Positions 1-12,263 of a stretch of DNA of 64,000 nt are shown here, piece by piece. Origin of the DNA: Xyrauchen texanus (Eukaryota; Chordata; Actinopteri; Cypriniformes; Catostomidae). Under the pieces are notes generated by a model. The model ran no database searches. It had not been told where the DNA came from and was given only the letters and a program-made list of their open reading frames with translations. Position numbers and translations under genes: made by a program. The stretch's first letter is position 1, and each line of letters opens with the position of its first letter. The stretch is taken from positions 13,413,646 to 13,477,645 of the forward strand of contig NC_068303.1 in NCBI RefSeq assembly GCF_025860055.1, in the 5' to 3' direction.

Positions 1-2515
1 TGACATAACAGTTAAGAATCGTTACCGCTCCCTCTTATGTCATCAGCTTTCGAGATCCTGCATGGAGCCAAATTTTTCACCAAATTGGATCTGCGTAGCG
101 CTTACTATCTTGTGCGCATTAGGGAGGGGGCGAGTGGAAGACTGCGTTTAACACTCCGTTAGGGCATTTTGAATATCGGGTTCTCGGGCCTCGTTAGCGC
201 CCCTGCCGTTTTCAGGCACTAATTAATGACGTCCTGAGAGACATGCTAAACATCTTTGTTTTCGTTTATCTCGGCGACATCTTGATTTTCTCTCCGTCTC
301 TCCAGATTCATGTCCAGCATGTGCGTCGCGTCCTCCAGCGCCTTTTAGAGAACCGTCTTTACGTTAAAGCTGAGAAATGCACCTTTCATGCCGCCTCCGT
401 TAATTTCCTCGGCTCTGTCATTTCTGCAGAGGGCATTAAGATGGATTCTGCTAAGGTCAAGCCGTTTTAGACTGGCCCGTTCTAAGTCGCGCGTCGAGCT
501 GCAGCGCTTTCTCGGTTTCGCAAACTTTTATCGATGATTCATTACGTAATTTCAGTCAGGTGGCTGCCCCTGACTGCCCTTCACGTCTGTCAAGTCATGC
601 TTCAAATGGTCCGGTTCCCCAGGGGCTTTTGATCTCCTCAAGACCAGCTTCACGTCCGCGCCCATCCTTGTTATGCCTGATTTGTCCAAACAGTTACGTG
701 GTCGAGGTTGATGTGTCAGAGGTGGGCGTGGGTGCCATCCTCTCCCAGCGCTCTCCCTCGGACAACAAGGTCCATCCGTCGCGGCGTACTTTCGCGTCAG
801 CTTGTCGCCGCCTGAGCGTAACTATGGCGTGGGTAACCGCGAGCTGCTCGCCATCCACCTAGCTCTAGGCGAGTGGCGACAGTGGTTGGAGGCGACCGTT
901 CCTTTTGTCGTCTGGACTGACCACGGAACCTGGAATACATTACGCTCCGCCAAGCGACTCAACGCGAGCCAGGCTCGTTGGGCTCTGTTTTTACGCCGGT
1001 TCGATTTCGTTATTTCCTACCACCCTGGTTCCAAGAACACTAAGCCCGATGCCCTGTCACGTCTCTATTCCCCGAAGTCTCCACGGACCCGTGGGATTCT
1101 CCCCACGGCCCGTATCGTTGGGTCAACTGTCTGGGGAATAGAGAGGCAGGTTAAACGAGCTTCGCTCTCACTCCCTCGCCGCGCACCTGTCCTAGACACC
1201 TCCTCTTCGTTCCGCCCCCACCCGCCTGGCCGTTCTTCAGTGGGCTCACTTTCGGCCAAATTGGCTGGTCACCCGGCGTTCGGAGCACGCTTCGCTTCCA
1301 TTCGCCAGCGTTTTTGGTGGCCCACTCGGGAGCAGCGACACGCGTCGTTTCGTGGCGGCTTGTTCCGTCTCTGCGCGCAGACTAAATCCGAGAACTCCCC
1401 TCCGGCCGGACTTCTCAGACCACTTCCCATCCCTCTCGACCGTGGTCACACATCGCCTTAGATTTCATTACGGACTCCCTGCGTCGGTGGGCAATACTGT
1501 CATTCTCACTGTCGTTGATCGATTTCTAAAGCGCCCATTTTATTCCCTCACTAAGCTCCCTTCTGCCAGAGGCGGCGCAAATAGTCATCGAGAATATTTT
1601 CAAGATTCATGGCCTCCCCTCTGATATTGTTTCGGATAGAGGTCCGCAATTTACGTCCCAGTTTTGGAAGGAGTTTTGTCGCTTAATTGGGTCTTCCGTC
1701 AGTCTCTCGTCCGGCTTCCACCCTCAATCTAACGGTCAAGCCTTACGGGCCAATCAGACTGTCGGCCGCATCTTGCGCAGCCTATCTTTCCTTAACCCCG
1801 CGTCCTGGTCCGAACACCTTCCCTGGGCTGAATACGCCCATAACTCGCTTCCGTCGTCTGCTACCGGCCTGTCTCCTTTTCAGAGCAGCCTCGAGTACCA
1901 ACCTCCGCTGTTCTCATCACAAATCGCCGACTCCAGCGTCCCGTCCGCTCAAGCTTTTGTCCAACGTTGCGAGCGCACCTGGAGGGGTGTTAGATCAGCT
2001 CTCTGCCGTTATAGGGAACAGACTGTGAGGGCAGCTAACAAGCGTAGAACTAAGAGCCCCAGATATTGTCGCAGCCAGAGGGTATGGCTTTCCACCCTTA
2101 ACCTTCCCCTTAAATCTGTCTCGTGTAAGTTAACTCCGCGCTTCATCGGTCCGTTCCGCATCTCGCAGGTTATTAGCCCCGCCACGGTGCGACTTCTTCT
2201 CCCCCGCTATCTGCGCCGCGTCCACCCAGTTTTTCACGTCTCCTGTGTTAAGCCCGCTATTCGCGCTTCCACTCATCCCCCCTCTCTTCCCGTTCGTGTT
2301 GAAGGCGCTCCTATCTATAGGGTCCGCAAGATTCTTGACATGCGCGCTCGGGGTTGTGGTCATCAGTTTCTGGTTGATTGGGAGGGTTACGGACCCGAGG
2401 AGAGAAGTTGGGTTCCCTCTCGGGACGTGTTGGACCGTTCGCTTATCGATGATTTCCTCTGTCGCCGCCAGGTCTCCTCCTTGGAAGTGCCAGGAGGCGC
2501 TCGTTGAGGGAGGGG
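1..2515 (+). pseudogene. Decayed Ty3/gypsy (chromodomain) retrotransposon, RT to integrase
   Basis: Order on + strand: reverse transcriptase (1 to about 540), RNase H (about 660-1065, with FVVWTDHGTWN and FDFVISYHPGSKN), integrase (about 1240-2110) and C-terminal chromodomain (about 2310-2460, FLVDWEGYGPEERSWVP). That is the layout of vertebrate chromoviruses. The reading frame is broken repeatedly by stops and frameshifts. The RT active-site box reads YLGD at 267-278 (Gly in place of the first Asp). The integrase position that should be the catalytic Glu reads Leu at 1743-1745. The gag and 5' LTR lie outside the window. An old, inactive copy. Confidence 0.9.
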
Positions 2516-2518
2516 TAC

Positions 2519-3164
2519 TGTCATGTTATGTCTCACTTCTGTTCTTTCCCTCTACTCTGTCTCCCTCTGTTGGTCGTTCTATGTTACTTTCCCTCTCCTT
2601 TCCTCCGCTCCCAGCTGTTTCTCATCTTCCCTGAGTTCCTCATTAATCCACCTGTTCCCTCTTTCCTCTGATTAGCTCTCTATTTCTCTCATCGCTCTCA
2701 CTACATTCTCTGTCGGATTCTCACTCTGTGTTACTATCTCTAGAAGCAACTGCAGCCCTGTGTGTCTCTGTCCAGAGTCCTGTCCTGTTGGCATCCGCCG
2801 TCACTTAACTGTTCACCGGTAAAGGCCATTCCCTATCTTTGTGCCCAGTTACCTGACGCCACGAGAGAGTGGTACTCTTCAGCTACCCGTGGACTAACTA
2901 CAGCTCGACGGAAGCATTTGTTTTGCCATTTTGTTATCGCCCTCTCTGCGGGCTGCTTTTGTTTGTATTCCTCTCAAGGAGAAGACTTTGTGTTGACGTT
3001 ATTTTCTGAGCTTCATTAAAGACTCTGTTTTTATACATCGCTTTTGGGTCCTCACTTACCTTCATAACAGATTCTTTTGTTCCTGTCTGTTTAGTTTTCA
3101 CCTTGTTAAATAAAACCCGCATTTAGATCCTCACTCGTCGTCTGCCTCCTCCTACTAACGTCAC
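2519..3164 (+). repeat. 3' LTR of the gypsy element
   Basis: Starts TGTCATGTTATG immediately after a purine tract (GAGGGAGGGGTAC) that follows the pol stop, and ends near ...GTCACA. It contains ATTAAA (about 3016) and AATAAA (about 3109) late in the LTR. The partner 5' LTR is off-window, so the right border is approximate. Confidence 0.65.
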
Positions 3165-3170
3165 AATATT

Positions 3171-3872
3171 AGGGATGCTCCAATCAGGATTTTAAAATCT
3201 GACACCGATCTCCAATTTTCATCTCATCAATCGATGCTGATCATTTAACTTTATATCAGCAGCTCAAACTTTTTGCTCAATGTCACTGTTAACCACATTT
3301 CCCTGTATCCCTGATGTTGGTCCCTCTGGATCCCTGTCCCCAACCATAGTTGTTGCCTAGTTTTTGCTGTCAAAAATAATGTTGGTTGAATTAATAATTC
3401 AGTATAAACAAAATATAATTTTAAAATATAAATGTAACTCTTTATTCTAGGCCTTAAAAACTAGTAGGCTTATGCAAACTATTCTTTACTGTATATAAGA
3501 TAAAGTTTGAGGCTTAATGTCAAACTGAAGTTGAACTGATAACCCATTGGTGAAATTACATTTAAAGTGAAAATTTTGGTTAGTATGTCACCATTTAATT
3601 TAATAATTTTTAATCATTATATTTAATTTTGCACGTAAGCAAACAGCTGAACTCCGAGCACTTCTGTTACTTTAAACATGAGAGGGAGTTGTGGAGTACA
3701 GATCCGATCTGAAAATACTGTAACAATGTTCTAATTTAATATAGACTGAACCGAGCAGCACAAATAAGGGAGCAGACTATTTATTTAATTAAATCGCAGC
3801 CTTTGCAATTTAATAATCGCAAAAGGTCATATCACAGTTTCGATTTAATTTCGATTAATTGTGCAGCCCTAT
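3171..3872. repeat. AT-rich repeat, possible decayed hAT-like element(s)
   Basis: The left edge TAGGGATGCTCCAATC and right edge GTGCAGCCCTA resemble ends of fish hAT-type elements. The two ends do not pair well and no target duplication is seen, so this may be two different fragments. The interior resembles 15.9-16.0 and 59.3 kb (AATTAAATCGCAG motif). Confidence 0.35.
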
Positions 3873-3899
3873 TGGATAAATATAAATAGACTAAGCTGT

Positions 3900-4844
3900 G
3901 TATTGCACATTAATTATTGCTCAATGGGGCAGTTTTAACTGTTCATGAGATAGATAGCCTGAGGGAAAAAACTGTTCCTGTGCCGTCCAGAAGGCAACTG
4001 TTCAAAAAGGTAGTGGGCTGGGTGAGTGGGTTCAGGAGGGAATTTTCCAGCCCTTCTCCTCACTCTGGAAGTGTACAGTCCTTGAATGGAGGGCAGGTGG
4101 AAACCAATAATCCTTTCAGCAGTCCGAACTGTCTTTTAAAGTCTTCTGATGTCTGATTTCGTAGCTGAACAAAACCATACAGTTTGCCATACAAATGTAT
4201 CAGCAGCGCCTTTGACAGGTTTAACTTCCTTAGCTGGCAAAGGAAGTACAACCTCTGCTGGGCCTTTTTCAATGTGGGTCTCCTACTTCAGGTCCTGTGA
4301 GATGGTAGTGCCCAGGAACCTGAATGACTCCACTGCTGCCACAGTGCTGTTTAAAATGGTGAGCAGGGTCAATATTGGGTTGTCATTCCATCATTACATT
4401 ATCTCCACTGTTTTGAGCATGTTCAGCTCCAGGTTGTTTTGAATGCACCAGCGAACCAGCCGTTCAACCTCCCTTCTGTATACAGACTCATTGTCATCTT
4501 GGATGAGGCTGATGACAGTAGTGTTGTCTGCAAATTATAGGAGCTTGACAGAGGGCTCCTTGGCAGTGCAGTCATTGGTATACATGGAGAAGAGTAGTGG
4601 GGAGAGCCCACATCCCTGGGGGTACCTGTGCTGATCATACATGTGCTGGAAGTCTCCCAGGCTGCTGCCTGTCCGTCAGAAAGCTGGTGATCTACTGACA
4701 GATAGACATGGGAACAGAGAGTTGGTGTAATTTAGTCTGGAAAATAGCTGTGATGATGGTGTTGAAAGCCGAACTTAAGTCCACAAAAAGGATCCTTGTA
4801 TATATACTGTATATCCCTGGATGACTGCATCATCTACAGCTGTG
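3900..4844 (-). pseudogene. LINE (L2/CR1-like) reverse transcriptase remnant, 3' part
   Basis: On the minus strand, several broken frames match non-LTR RT: a PQGCGLSPLLFSMYTND block near 4630-4570, the active-site box near 4534-4520, WCIQNNLELN near 4440, and AQQRLYFLCQLRKLNLSKAL near 4260-4200. The active-site box reads FADN (Asn codon 4523-4525) where FADD is expected, and a stop precedes it. The element continues at 6397 on the far side of a DNA transposon insertion. Confidence 0.82.
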
Positions 4845-5271
4845 TTTGTAGACAGGGCCGTATCAAGACAGTGTGGTGCCCCTGGGCACTATACCTCAAA
4901 AGTCCCCCCCCCCAATCAGACAAGACATAATCAAGGTGATTTCTCAAATGTAATTTCCTAACTTGTCCAACTACATACATGTAGGCATATGAGCAGTGAG
5001 CACTATATTCAAATGTCTCAATTTATTAATACTACCATTAAAACACATTTGATTTTTAATCAATGTAGATTGTGTAACTTAAAAATAAACAGATTTGTGT
5101 GTGTGTGTGTTTTGTTGGGTGACAGTTGTAGGTTACAGTTTGACAAGAGTTTAGAGTGTGACAAAAGCACTTTGTTGTGTTTTATTGCGAGTGTACACGA
5201 ATATAAGTAAACACTTTGCAGTTTGAATGATGTCCTGTATGAACAAAATGACGGAGTATGTTTTTATGTTT

Positions 5272-5301
5272 GATCGCGCCCACGGCTCTCTCTCTCTCAC
5301 G

Positions 5302-5335
<34 letters not shown>

Positions 5336-5506
5336 CGATCGCGACCACGGCTCTCTCTCTCTCACACACACGCACACACACAGTTCGATCGCGCCCGCGC
5401 CTCTCTCTCTCGCTCTCTCTCTCCACTGATCTATATAATGACATTCTATAATAGATCAGTGTGTCTCTCACACCCACACAGTTCGATCGCGCGCGCGCAC
5501 ACACAA

Positions 5507-5539
<33 letters not shown>

Positions 5540-5555
5540 CACACTCCAGCATTGC
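5272..5555. repeat. Compound CT/CA microsatellite block
   Basis: Alternating (CT)n and (CA)n arrays with the unit CAGTTCGATCGCG repeated at about 5331, 5380 and 5479, so a higher-order tandem repeat of a CT-CA-GTTCGATCGCG module. It gives long artificial open frames on both strands. Confidence 0.85.
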
Positions 5556-5718
5556 AATCTTGATCAGACTGTTCATTATGCGAAATAGAGCGATATGTAT
5601 CGCTATTTAGTTTTATTTATTTTTATACCGTGTATTCTCCGTGTAAATTCGTGCACCGAGACGTGACGCCCGTACCGTTTCGGTTCAATACGAATAACTT
5701 ACATGTACCGTCCCACCC

Positions 5719-6051
5719 CTAATATTTACCTTCATGAATGTCCTCTTCCTCACCCGAGTCTTCCTCGCTCCTGTCTCCCCCAAGGACAAGGAGAATATCC
5801 TCATTCGTCTGGCGGTCATCGCCGACGCCCTGACTAACATTAGCAGCTGCTGCATCTCCCCCGCTAGCAGAGCCGGCGGTGTCAGACTTAGCGCTGCTGG
5901 TGTCTGCAATTCCAGTGTTCTCCCAAAAAACTAGTGATCTAACAAAAAAATTGTCGATCCCTGGAACATTTTTTATTGTCGCTAAACGTCTACCGTCCTT
6001 CTCTTTCTTTAATCTTCTTTTTGCGAAACCACTCAATTGCCGTCTGTCCAT
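5719..6051 (-). pseudogene. N-terminal remnant of a hAT/ZMYM-type transposase
   Basis: An open frame from MDRRQLSGFAKRRLKKEKDG to an acidic tail (EEDSGEEEDIHEGKY) resembles the basic start of ZMYM1/TTF-type hAT transposases (K/R-SGAxKR-like). It lies in the transposon and reads in the element's own orientation. The zinc-finger, DUF4371 and dimerisation parts are absent. The recognition rests on a short basic motif, so only moderate confidence. Confidence 0.45.
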
Positions 6052-6396
6052 TTTGGATTTTGATTCATTTTCTGTAGCCGTTAAAAAAATGACACATTTG
6101 CGCGTACTTGTTGTGGACCAACTCAACTCTGACAGATTGGGGAGGGGGGGAGTGATAGTGGTCATGTAATCTTCATTTATTTATAATTTATTATTATTAT
6201 TATTATTATTGTTAAATTAGTGTTCATAAACAAGTTATGTATGGTCTTTCAAGAATTTCAAGTTAATAATATAACAATTTACGAAAAATATTTTTAAAGC
6301 TTGTGTCATGTGGTGCCCCCCTAGTGGTTGTGAATGGTTGGTGCCCCTGGGCACTGGCCCAAGTGCCCTTATGGATAATCCGGCTCTGTTTGTAGA

Positions 6397-7025
6397 GCTA
6401 ATTGAAAAGGATCTAAAAGAGGATCTAGAGTGATGTCCCTCAGGGGGGGTCAACATCAGTTGCAGGAGTTGTTGATGTGGGTGTGAAATTGTGCCTTTCA
6501 AATCTACAGTAAAGCACATTCAAGTCGTCAGCCAGTTGTTGGTTCCCTTCAGAGTTGGGGGATAGTGTCTTGAAGTTAGTAAAACATTGTAGGCCTCTCC
6601 ACACTGATACAGGGTTGTTAGCTTAACTTGTTTTTCATCTTATCAGAGTAGCTTATTTTAGCCACTCTGATTTCCCTATTCAGTGTGTTCTTGGCCTAAT
6701 TGTACAAGATTTAATCCCCACATTTTTTGCTGTAAACCATAGTTTGTCATTGTTGAACATGAAATAAGTCCTAGTAGGAATGCACATATCCTCACAGATA
6801 CTGATATATGATGTAACAGTATCTGTGATCTCATCCAGATTGGTGTCTGCCACCACAAATACACTCCAATCAGTGCAGTCAAAGCAGGTTTATAGTTCCA
6901 GCTCTGCTTCTTTGGTCCTCTCTTTACAGTTTTTAATACAGGTTTATCTAATTTTATTTTCTGTCTGTAGGTTGGAAGATGAACCAGACAGTGATCAGAG
7001 ATTCCCAAAGCTGCTCTAGGGACAG
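6397..7025 (-). pseudogene. LINE remnant, 5' part (endonuclease end to RT)
   Basis: Near 7008-6930 the minus strand reads GISDHCLVHLPTYRQKIKL, the SDH motif of the APE-type endonuclease followed by typical L2/CR1 linker text. With 3900-4844 it forms one colinear element interrupted by the hAT insertion at 4853-6388. Multiple frameshifts. Confidence 0.75.
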
Positions 7026-9100
7026 AGCGATATAAAGTTGGTTAAGAGAAAGATACATTACTATTTTTTTTAAACATACATAATCCCTTCAAATTATAGT
7101 TAGGACTGATATGAAAAACAGGCGAATTTCAATAAAGGGGGTGTAATTGTGGAATAAGCTTGGATGTGTATTAAAATTGTGTAAAACAATTAATACATTT
7201 AAAAGATTGTTAAGAAATGAGGTGTTTAAATGTATGAAAGACTGGATTGTTAAGTATTATTGAACTAGAATTGGATTCAAGTACATTACTAACTGGTGTT
7301 ATGTGTCTAAATTGCTTAAGTGAAGGTATATGTGATATATTTTGTTTGTATTAATTAAGTTGATGTTGTGAAGGTACTGTTAAATAGTCACCTTGCTCAT
7401 TAATTCATGAATTGTTAAGATTATTGTAAATGCAGATAATAAAATAAGATCAAAAGAGTGTATAATTTTATGGTGAGTATTGTTTTGTGTATGGACATAC
7501 TGATTTGTATGAGTGCCGAAAATAAATAAATAAGTGATTATGTAGTGACAGCAAACCTGTTGGTTAAGCTTTAGAAGGTCAATTGAGCTTTACCACTTTT
7601 AATACAGTAAGTCTGGGCAATGATATATATTGGCCTTATGAAAATAAGTTTTAAAATGCAACAAGGACCAATTAAGTTATCAGTGTACTCTAGCATTAAA
7701 ACATGCTTGTTCAGCTGTTTACTGGTGTTAATCTTAACACATTTAGCAATCTCCAATGCAGCTCATTACGCTCAGAACGACTCTGCATGGGAGGAGATTT
7801 GAAGTCCGCCTTTGAAATCAGTTAAAAGAAAAACGCACTCACCTTGCATACACTTTTTTTATCTGATGTTTTCCTTTCATACATTTGTGAAAATTAAGGA
7901 TTGTTGTTTAAAATAAATGAATATAAGAACTGGACTGTGTGTTGTGTTTTGAAACATTCATATCTCACTCAAAATGTTTGTATGCAATAGAGTTATTTGC
8001 ACACTATATAGAAGAACACTTGTACTCTGTTCAGCATTGTCATATGCTAATAGTGGAATATTAGTGTAGGTGACTGCAGAGTCCTCTAAGGAAAGTGGAT
8101 GGGGTTAGGTTTTTGAAAAAATATTCTATAGGTTTGTCTAGTGCAACCCAAATTGCCTTTAGTGCCACTACAGTTAGTCAAATGTCATACAGCTTCTTAA
8201 ATGTCTTATGGCTGTTGTCTCAGACTTGAATACTGACACCTAGCAGCGTCGATGAAGGATCACGCAAAAACCATCATTTTCGATTGGAATGAAAACAAAG
8301 TGAGGGATAAAACATTGAACAAAAAGAAAATCTAAAATAAATAAATAAAACAAATCACTAGACAAAAAAATCCAGAAAACATGAGTTTTTGAAAAATTAG
8401 GTGTGATTTAGGAGATGTATACAGCTACATTTATTATTATACATATACATACCATTGAAGAGACTATAACTGCTTCCGAAATCGCGTACTCTCAGAGTAT
8501 GATACTGCATTTGATGAAGGATGCACTTCTGGGCTGGAAAAGTATTCTGTAGGAATGCTGGTGGGAATAGATCACAGACATACTTCATATGCATGTAGGA
8601 ATTGTCCTGTTACCCGAACAAATAACAATAACTGCAAAAATAATATAATATGGTTTCTAGGTATAGAATTTACAGTTGAAAAGAGCCATCAGACTTGTGG
8701 TTCTCTGTCAAAACCCAAAAATGAAAAAGTCCTGGTTTTCCTGATGGCCAGTCCGCCCTGTTCTGGGGTGAACTATCCCTTTAAATCCAGTGTTTAACGT
8801 GACGTCTCCTCATGAGGCATTAATAACACTTTTAATGTAACTAGATAATCAGGTTATTTATCTTAGTGTTTTATATAACCTATAGAGGATACTGTTTTGG
8901 AACACTATAGCCTATGGTAGAGAATTAGCTCTTAAAATATTTAAAATTAAATATGGCGCTACTGTTAATGAGGTATATAACTGTTCATTTATTTTGTAGG
9001 CAAAAGAGTTTAATAATCTTATGTTACTAAAAAAAAAAACATTTTGACAATGAAGTTGAACGTTCCTTATGTAATATATACTGTTTTACAGCTTGATTTA
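7026..9100. other. Intergenic, AT-rich, MITE fragments only
   Basis: No exon-like homology found. Contains a fragment of the 'CTGACACCTAGCAGC' repeat (about 8230; compare 18255 and 62290) and a 'GGTGAACTATCCCTTTAA' end (about 8766). The open frames here are short and lack codon bias. Confidence 0.5.
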
Positions 9101-9109
9101 ATGCCACCT

Positions 9110-9490
9110 AATCAGATGGCCAGTTCATGCTGTCAGTAGCATCTCTTCAACATTACAGCTCAGAAGGAGAGTATTGCACGGGTGCCTCTAAAAACCAGTA
9201 GCATCTGTCCGGGCATCAACGCGGCATGACGCCAATTGTATCGCTTAAGAGGAAATGGGTCTGCAGCCCGTCCTGGCAAGAAATGCGTAATAAATAACTG
9301 ATCAGCTGACTGGACTAGATGCATACTGGCTGCTATTGTAATTATAACGAGGCTAATGCTACCCGCTGTGACCGTATGATATTCGTTTGATTATTTTTCC
9401 TTTCCTTTGGCTACTTGGCCTGAAAGTCTCGCGCCAATAATGAATGCACGAGAGACAGCTGGGCGCATGCCAATTAGTTTTTAACCAGAA
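9110..9490. promoter_or_regulatory. Candidate conserved non-coding element (enhancer)
   Basis: Non-repetitive, moderately GC-rich segment about 5 kb past the lmx1a-like stop. It has several homeodomain-type cores (TAATTATA 9339-9346, AATAATGAATG about 9436, CAATTAG 9471-9477) and no matching copy in the window. The call is by texture only; conservation cannot be tested here. Confidence 0.35.
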
Positions 9491-10880
9491 TACAGTAACG
9501 AATCTCAAATGATAATTTCTTCTTTATGACTTCTATGAAAACTTAGTAAACCATTTATGTATGCCTACGATTTCATTTAAGTTTAAACTAATAAATAACA
9601 GGTGTATTTCACACAAAATTATAATTCACTCATAATTTCCTTACCCTTGTATTGTTCCAACCTTAATTACTTTTAATTTGAATGTATAATTTTTGAAAGT
9701 ATAAAACTTTTTTAATCTATAGAAAAATAAGATGCAATGAAAGTGAATGTGACTGAGGCTAACATTCTGCCAAACATTTCCTTCTGTGTCCGGAGTTGCA
9801 AGAAAGTCATGTGTTTGATACATAAGAGTGATGACAGAAACAGGGGCGTTGCTAGACTTCATTGACATCCGGGGCTTAGCCCACAGGGTATATTAAAATA
9901 TAGAAATAAGAAGAATACTTCCATCCTTGACTTAAAACATGACCACCCTTCCTGCCAAATAACAATTAGAGCCTATATTAAGCGCACAACACTGACACCT
10001 GTTCAGAACTTTATATGAGCAAACCTCAGGCGTACAATAAATCGAACAAAAATGTTTTTTTTATTTAAATTGCGGTTCAAATAGAAAATTACAAATTGTC
10101 GGCTTGTTTGTTCATTGTGCAGAAACTAACGCTTGAACAATAAAATCAAAGTAATTTAACTATTTCAATTTGTAATTGATCACAATATTTTGAGAATAAA
10201 ATAAAATTACAAGAAATTTTAAGCATTATGAGATTAAAGTTGTAATATTTTGAGAACCAATCTAAAGGAAAGTGATATGGTGGACAACAGCAAAGTGGAG
10301 CGTCTGGGTCTTTACATACAACACCACTAACCAGGGAGATAACTTGTATATGTATGCAACCGAGCTGAAATTCTGGGAAGTTTTTGCAAGCTCTCTGTTC
10401 ATGAATGAGATGTGCATTAGTACAGGGGTTTTAACATGTCAAGGGAGGCACAAGATATAGGCTCACACTGAAGTTAAGCGAAAAATCATTGGGACCAAGG
10501 GTGTAGCTAGGAAATTACTTTTTGGTGAGCCTCAATAAAGATGGACGGGCCAAGTTTTAGCCCCATTTTTTTTTTTTTACTACCTTTTCCTTTACAACAG
10601 AAAAGCTCAGCATTCAAACATTTCTTTCACACTTTCAGAAATCAGACTTTATGCATTTTTTTTTTTTTTTTACTATTTGATAAATATATATTTAAAGTCA
10701 AAGAATAATTTCTTATTTTTTGGGTGGGCCTGCATGGGTCATTTTCACAATGAATAAGAGACTCTAATGCCTTTGGGCATCATACATCATGTTGCAGCTA
10801 ACTAATAATACCAAATTACTTTTTAAAAACATGTCCACACACGAAAGCCGGAACTTGAAACGACACTTAATGCAGCAAGC

Positions 10881-11586
10881 CGCCCGTTTCACACATACTC
10901 CGTGTGCAGTGCGTATACGGTAGGCCTACAGGAGCAGCACGTGCTATAGTGCTTTCACATATGCTGCGTTTGCAGTGCGCTACTGATCCGCAGTTTCAGT
11001 GTGCCACAAAATCAAAAATGTGTAAGGAATTTTGATTTTAAATACAAACGTTAACTTTGAAATTGTTTAAGGCATTGAAACCGTATGAAAATATGTGATT
11101 CTTTGTTTTACATGTAGTTCGAGTTGTTGACAGAAGAAAAGCTATCGCGCTATATCTGTTGCTAAGGAGGAGAATAATGAGACGCATTTGGGTTCACTCT
11201 GTCTTTTTTTTTTAGGGTAAAAAAATCATATATGATGGCATTTTGCAACTTTTGGGACTATAATCATACTTTTTTATTTTTCTTGGTCCTGTAATTTAGT
11301 AACTGTAGAACACATTAACTGTAATTATGCGTATATGATGAAATTATTACAGTTTCTTGACAGTCTATCTATGTCTATTTTAATGTGAACAATGCGGTGC
11401 GGTGCAGCACAGCAAAAATAGACTCTGTGCGTAAACGATCGCTGCACTGCTGTATACGTACCGCAACTGGAACGGATCGACGGACTGCATCCGCGTGCAG
11501 TGTAAAAGCTCTAACCTGTTAACATGGGTACGGAAAAAAATACGCACCGCATACGCACTGCAAACGGAGTATGTGTGAAACGGGCG
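10881..11586. mobile_element. MITE with about 40-bp inverted termini
   Basis: Left CGCCCGTTTCACACATACTC and right GAGTATGTGTGAAACGGGCG are perfect inverted repeats over 20 bp and similar for about 20 more. Length 706 bp, no ORF. No clear target duplication. Confidence 0.8.
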
Positions 11587-11751
11587 TAATTTTAACTGCA
11601 GCATGTCTGAACAGACATTCAAAAATCATAATTTTTCATGTGAATTTACCAAGGATGTCTATAGGTAGGCTACCTGGAAAAATCAATCTAATAATATTTG
11701 CGATTTAAATGTTGCTTGCAGTAAATTTCGTTTCGTCAGGTTACACAGTTA

Positions 11752-12263
11752 TGCTGCATTCCATTCAAGTTGGATGTGGGATATTCCTACTTGATATCTC
11801 AGACCATAAATGCATTCAATTACCAGATATTCAGAACTGTCCCGTTAGCTTAGCAAGGGTTTGACTATCATTATATATGTCTCCTAGCAACCCAACTGAC
11901 AAACAATGCTACAGTGCCAGCATTTGTGCTTCCGGTGTACGATTATCAAAAGAGATTATAATGTTTTATACACCCGTTTCTGCAAGCATTTGTCAAACAA
12001 GCTTTACTATCACGTCATGTGGGGGAAAAAAACTCATTTATCGACATGACTTTATCATGTGTTTATCACTTACTTTGTATATCTCACTGAGAGTCGACAT
12101 GTTTGAGTGACATCATGCCCCTGCATCTCGAAGAAATCAGAGTTGAGAATTTCTGCAGGAGCCTACAAGTTGTAATTCTGATGCTTTCCATTGCGTGCAG
12201 ATATTCTCAACTCAAGTTAGGAATTTATCAAATCTGACTTTCCAGGTTGAATGGAACGCAGCA
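11752..12263. mobile_element. MITE with TGCTGCxTTCCATTCAA termini
   Basis: Left TGCTGCATTCCATTCAAG and right TTGAATGGAACGCAGCA are inverted repeats with one mismatch in the first 17 bp. Length 512 bp. The internal open frame is not gene-like. Confidence 0.75.

Larger units (their letters stand above)
4853..6388 (-). mobile_element. hAT-type DNA transposon inserted in the LINE
   Basis: Ends CAGGGCCG (4853-4860) and CGGCTCTG (6381-6388) form short imperfect inverted termini, flanked by a perfect 8-bp target duplication TTTGTAGA (4845-4852 and 6389-6396). Eight-bp duplications and CAGxG ends are hallmarks of hAT elements. The interior holds a minus-strand coding remnant and long CA/CT arrays. 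No catalytic hAT core is present, so it is non-autonomous. Confidence 0.9.

Noticed and set aside
3917..4442. Plus-strand open frames opposite the LINE
   Set aside because: Shadows of the minus-strand reverse transcriptase remnant.
5151..5576. Long open frames across CA/CT arrays (also at 16.4-17.1, 21.0-21.4, 46.6-46.9 kb)
   Set aside because: They are translations of microsatellites (His-Thr, Cys-Val, Ser-Leu runs) open on both strands, with no homology.
6310..6330. CTCF-like CCACTAGGGGGG on the minus strand inside the hAT
   Set aside because: One G too many for the consensus and part of a repeated transposon end.
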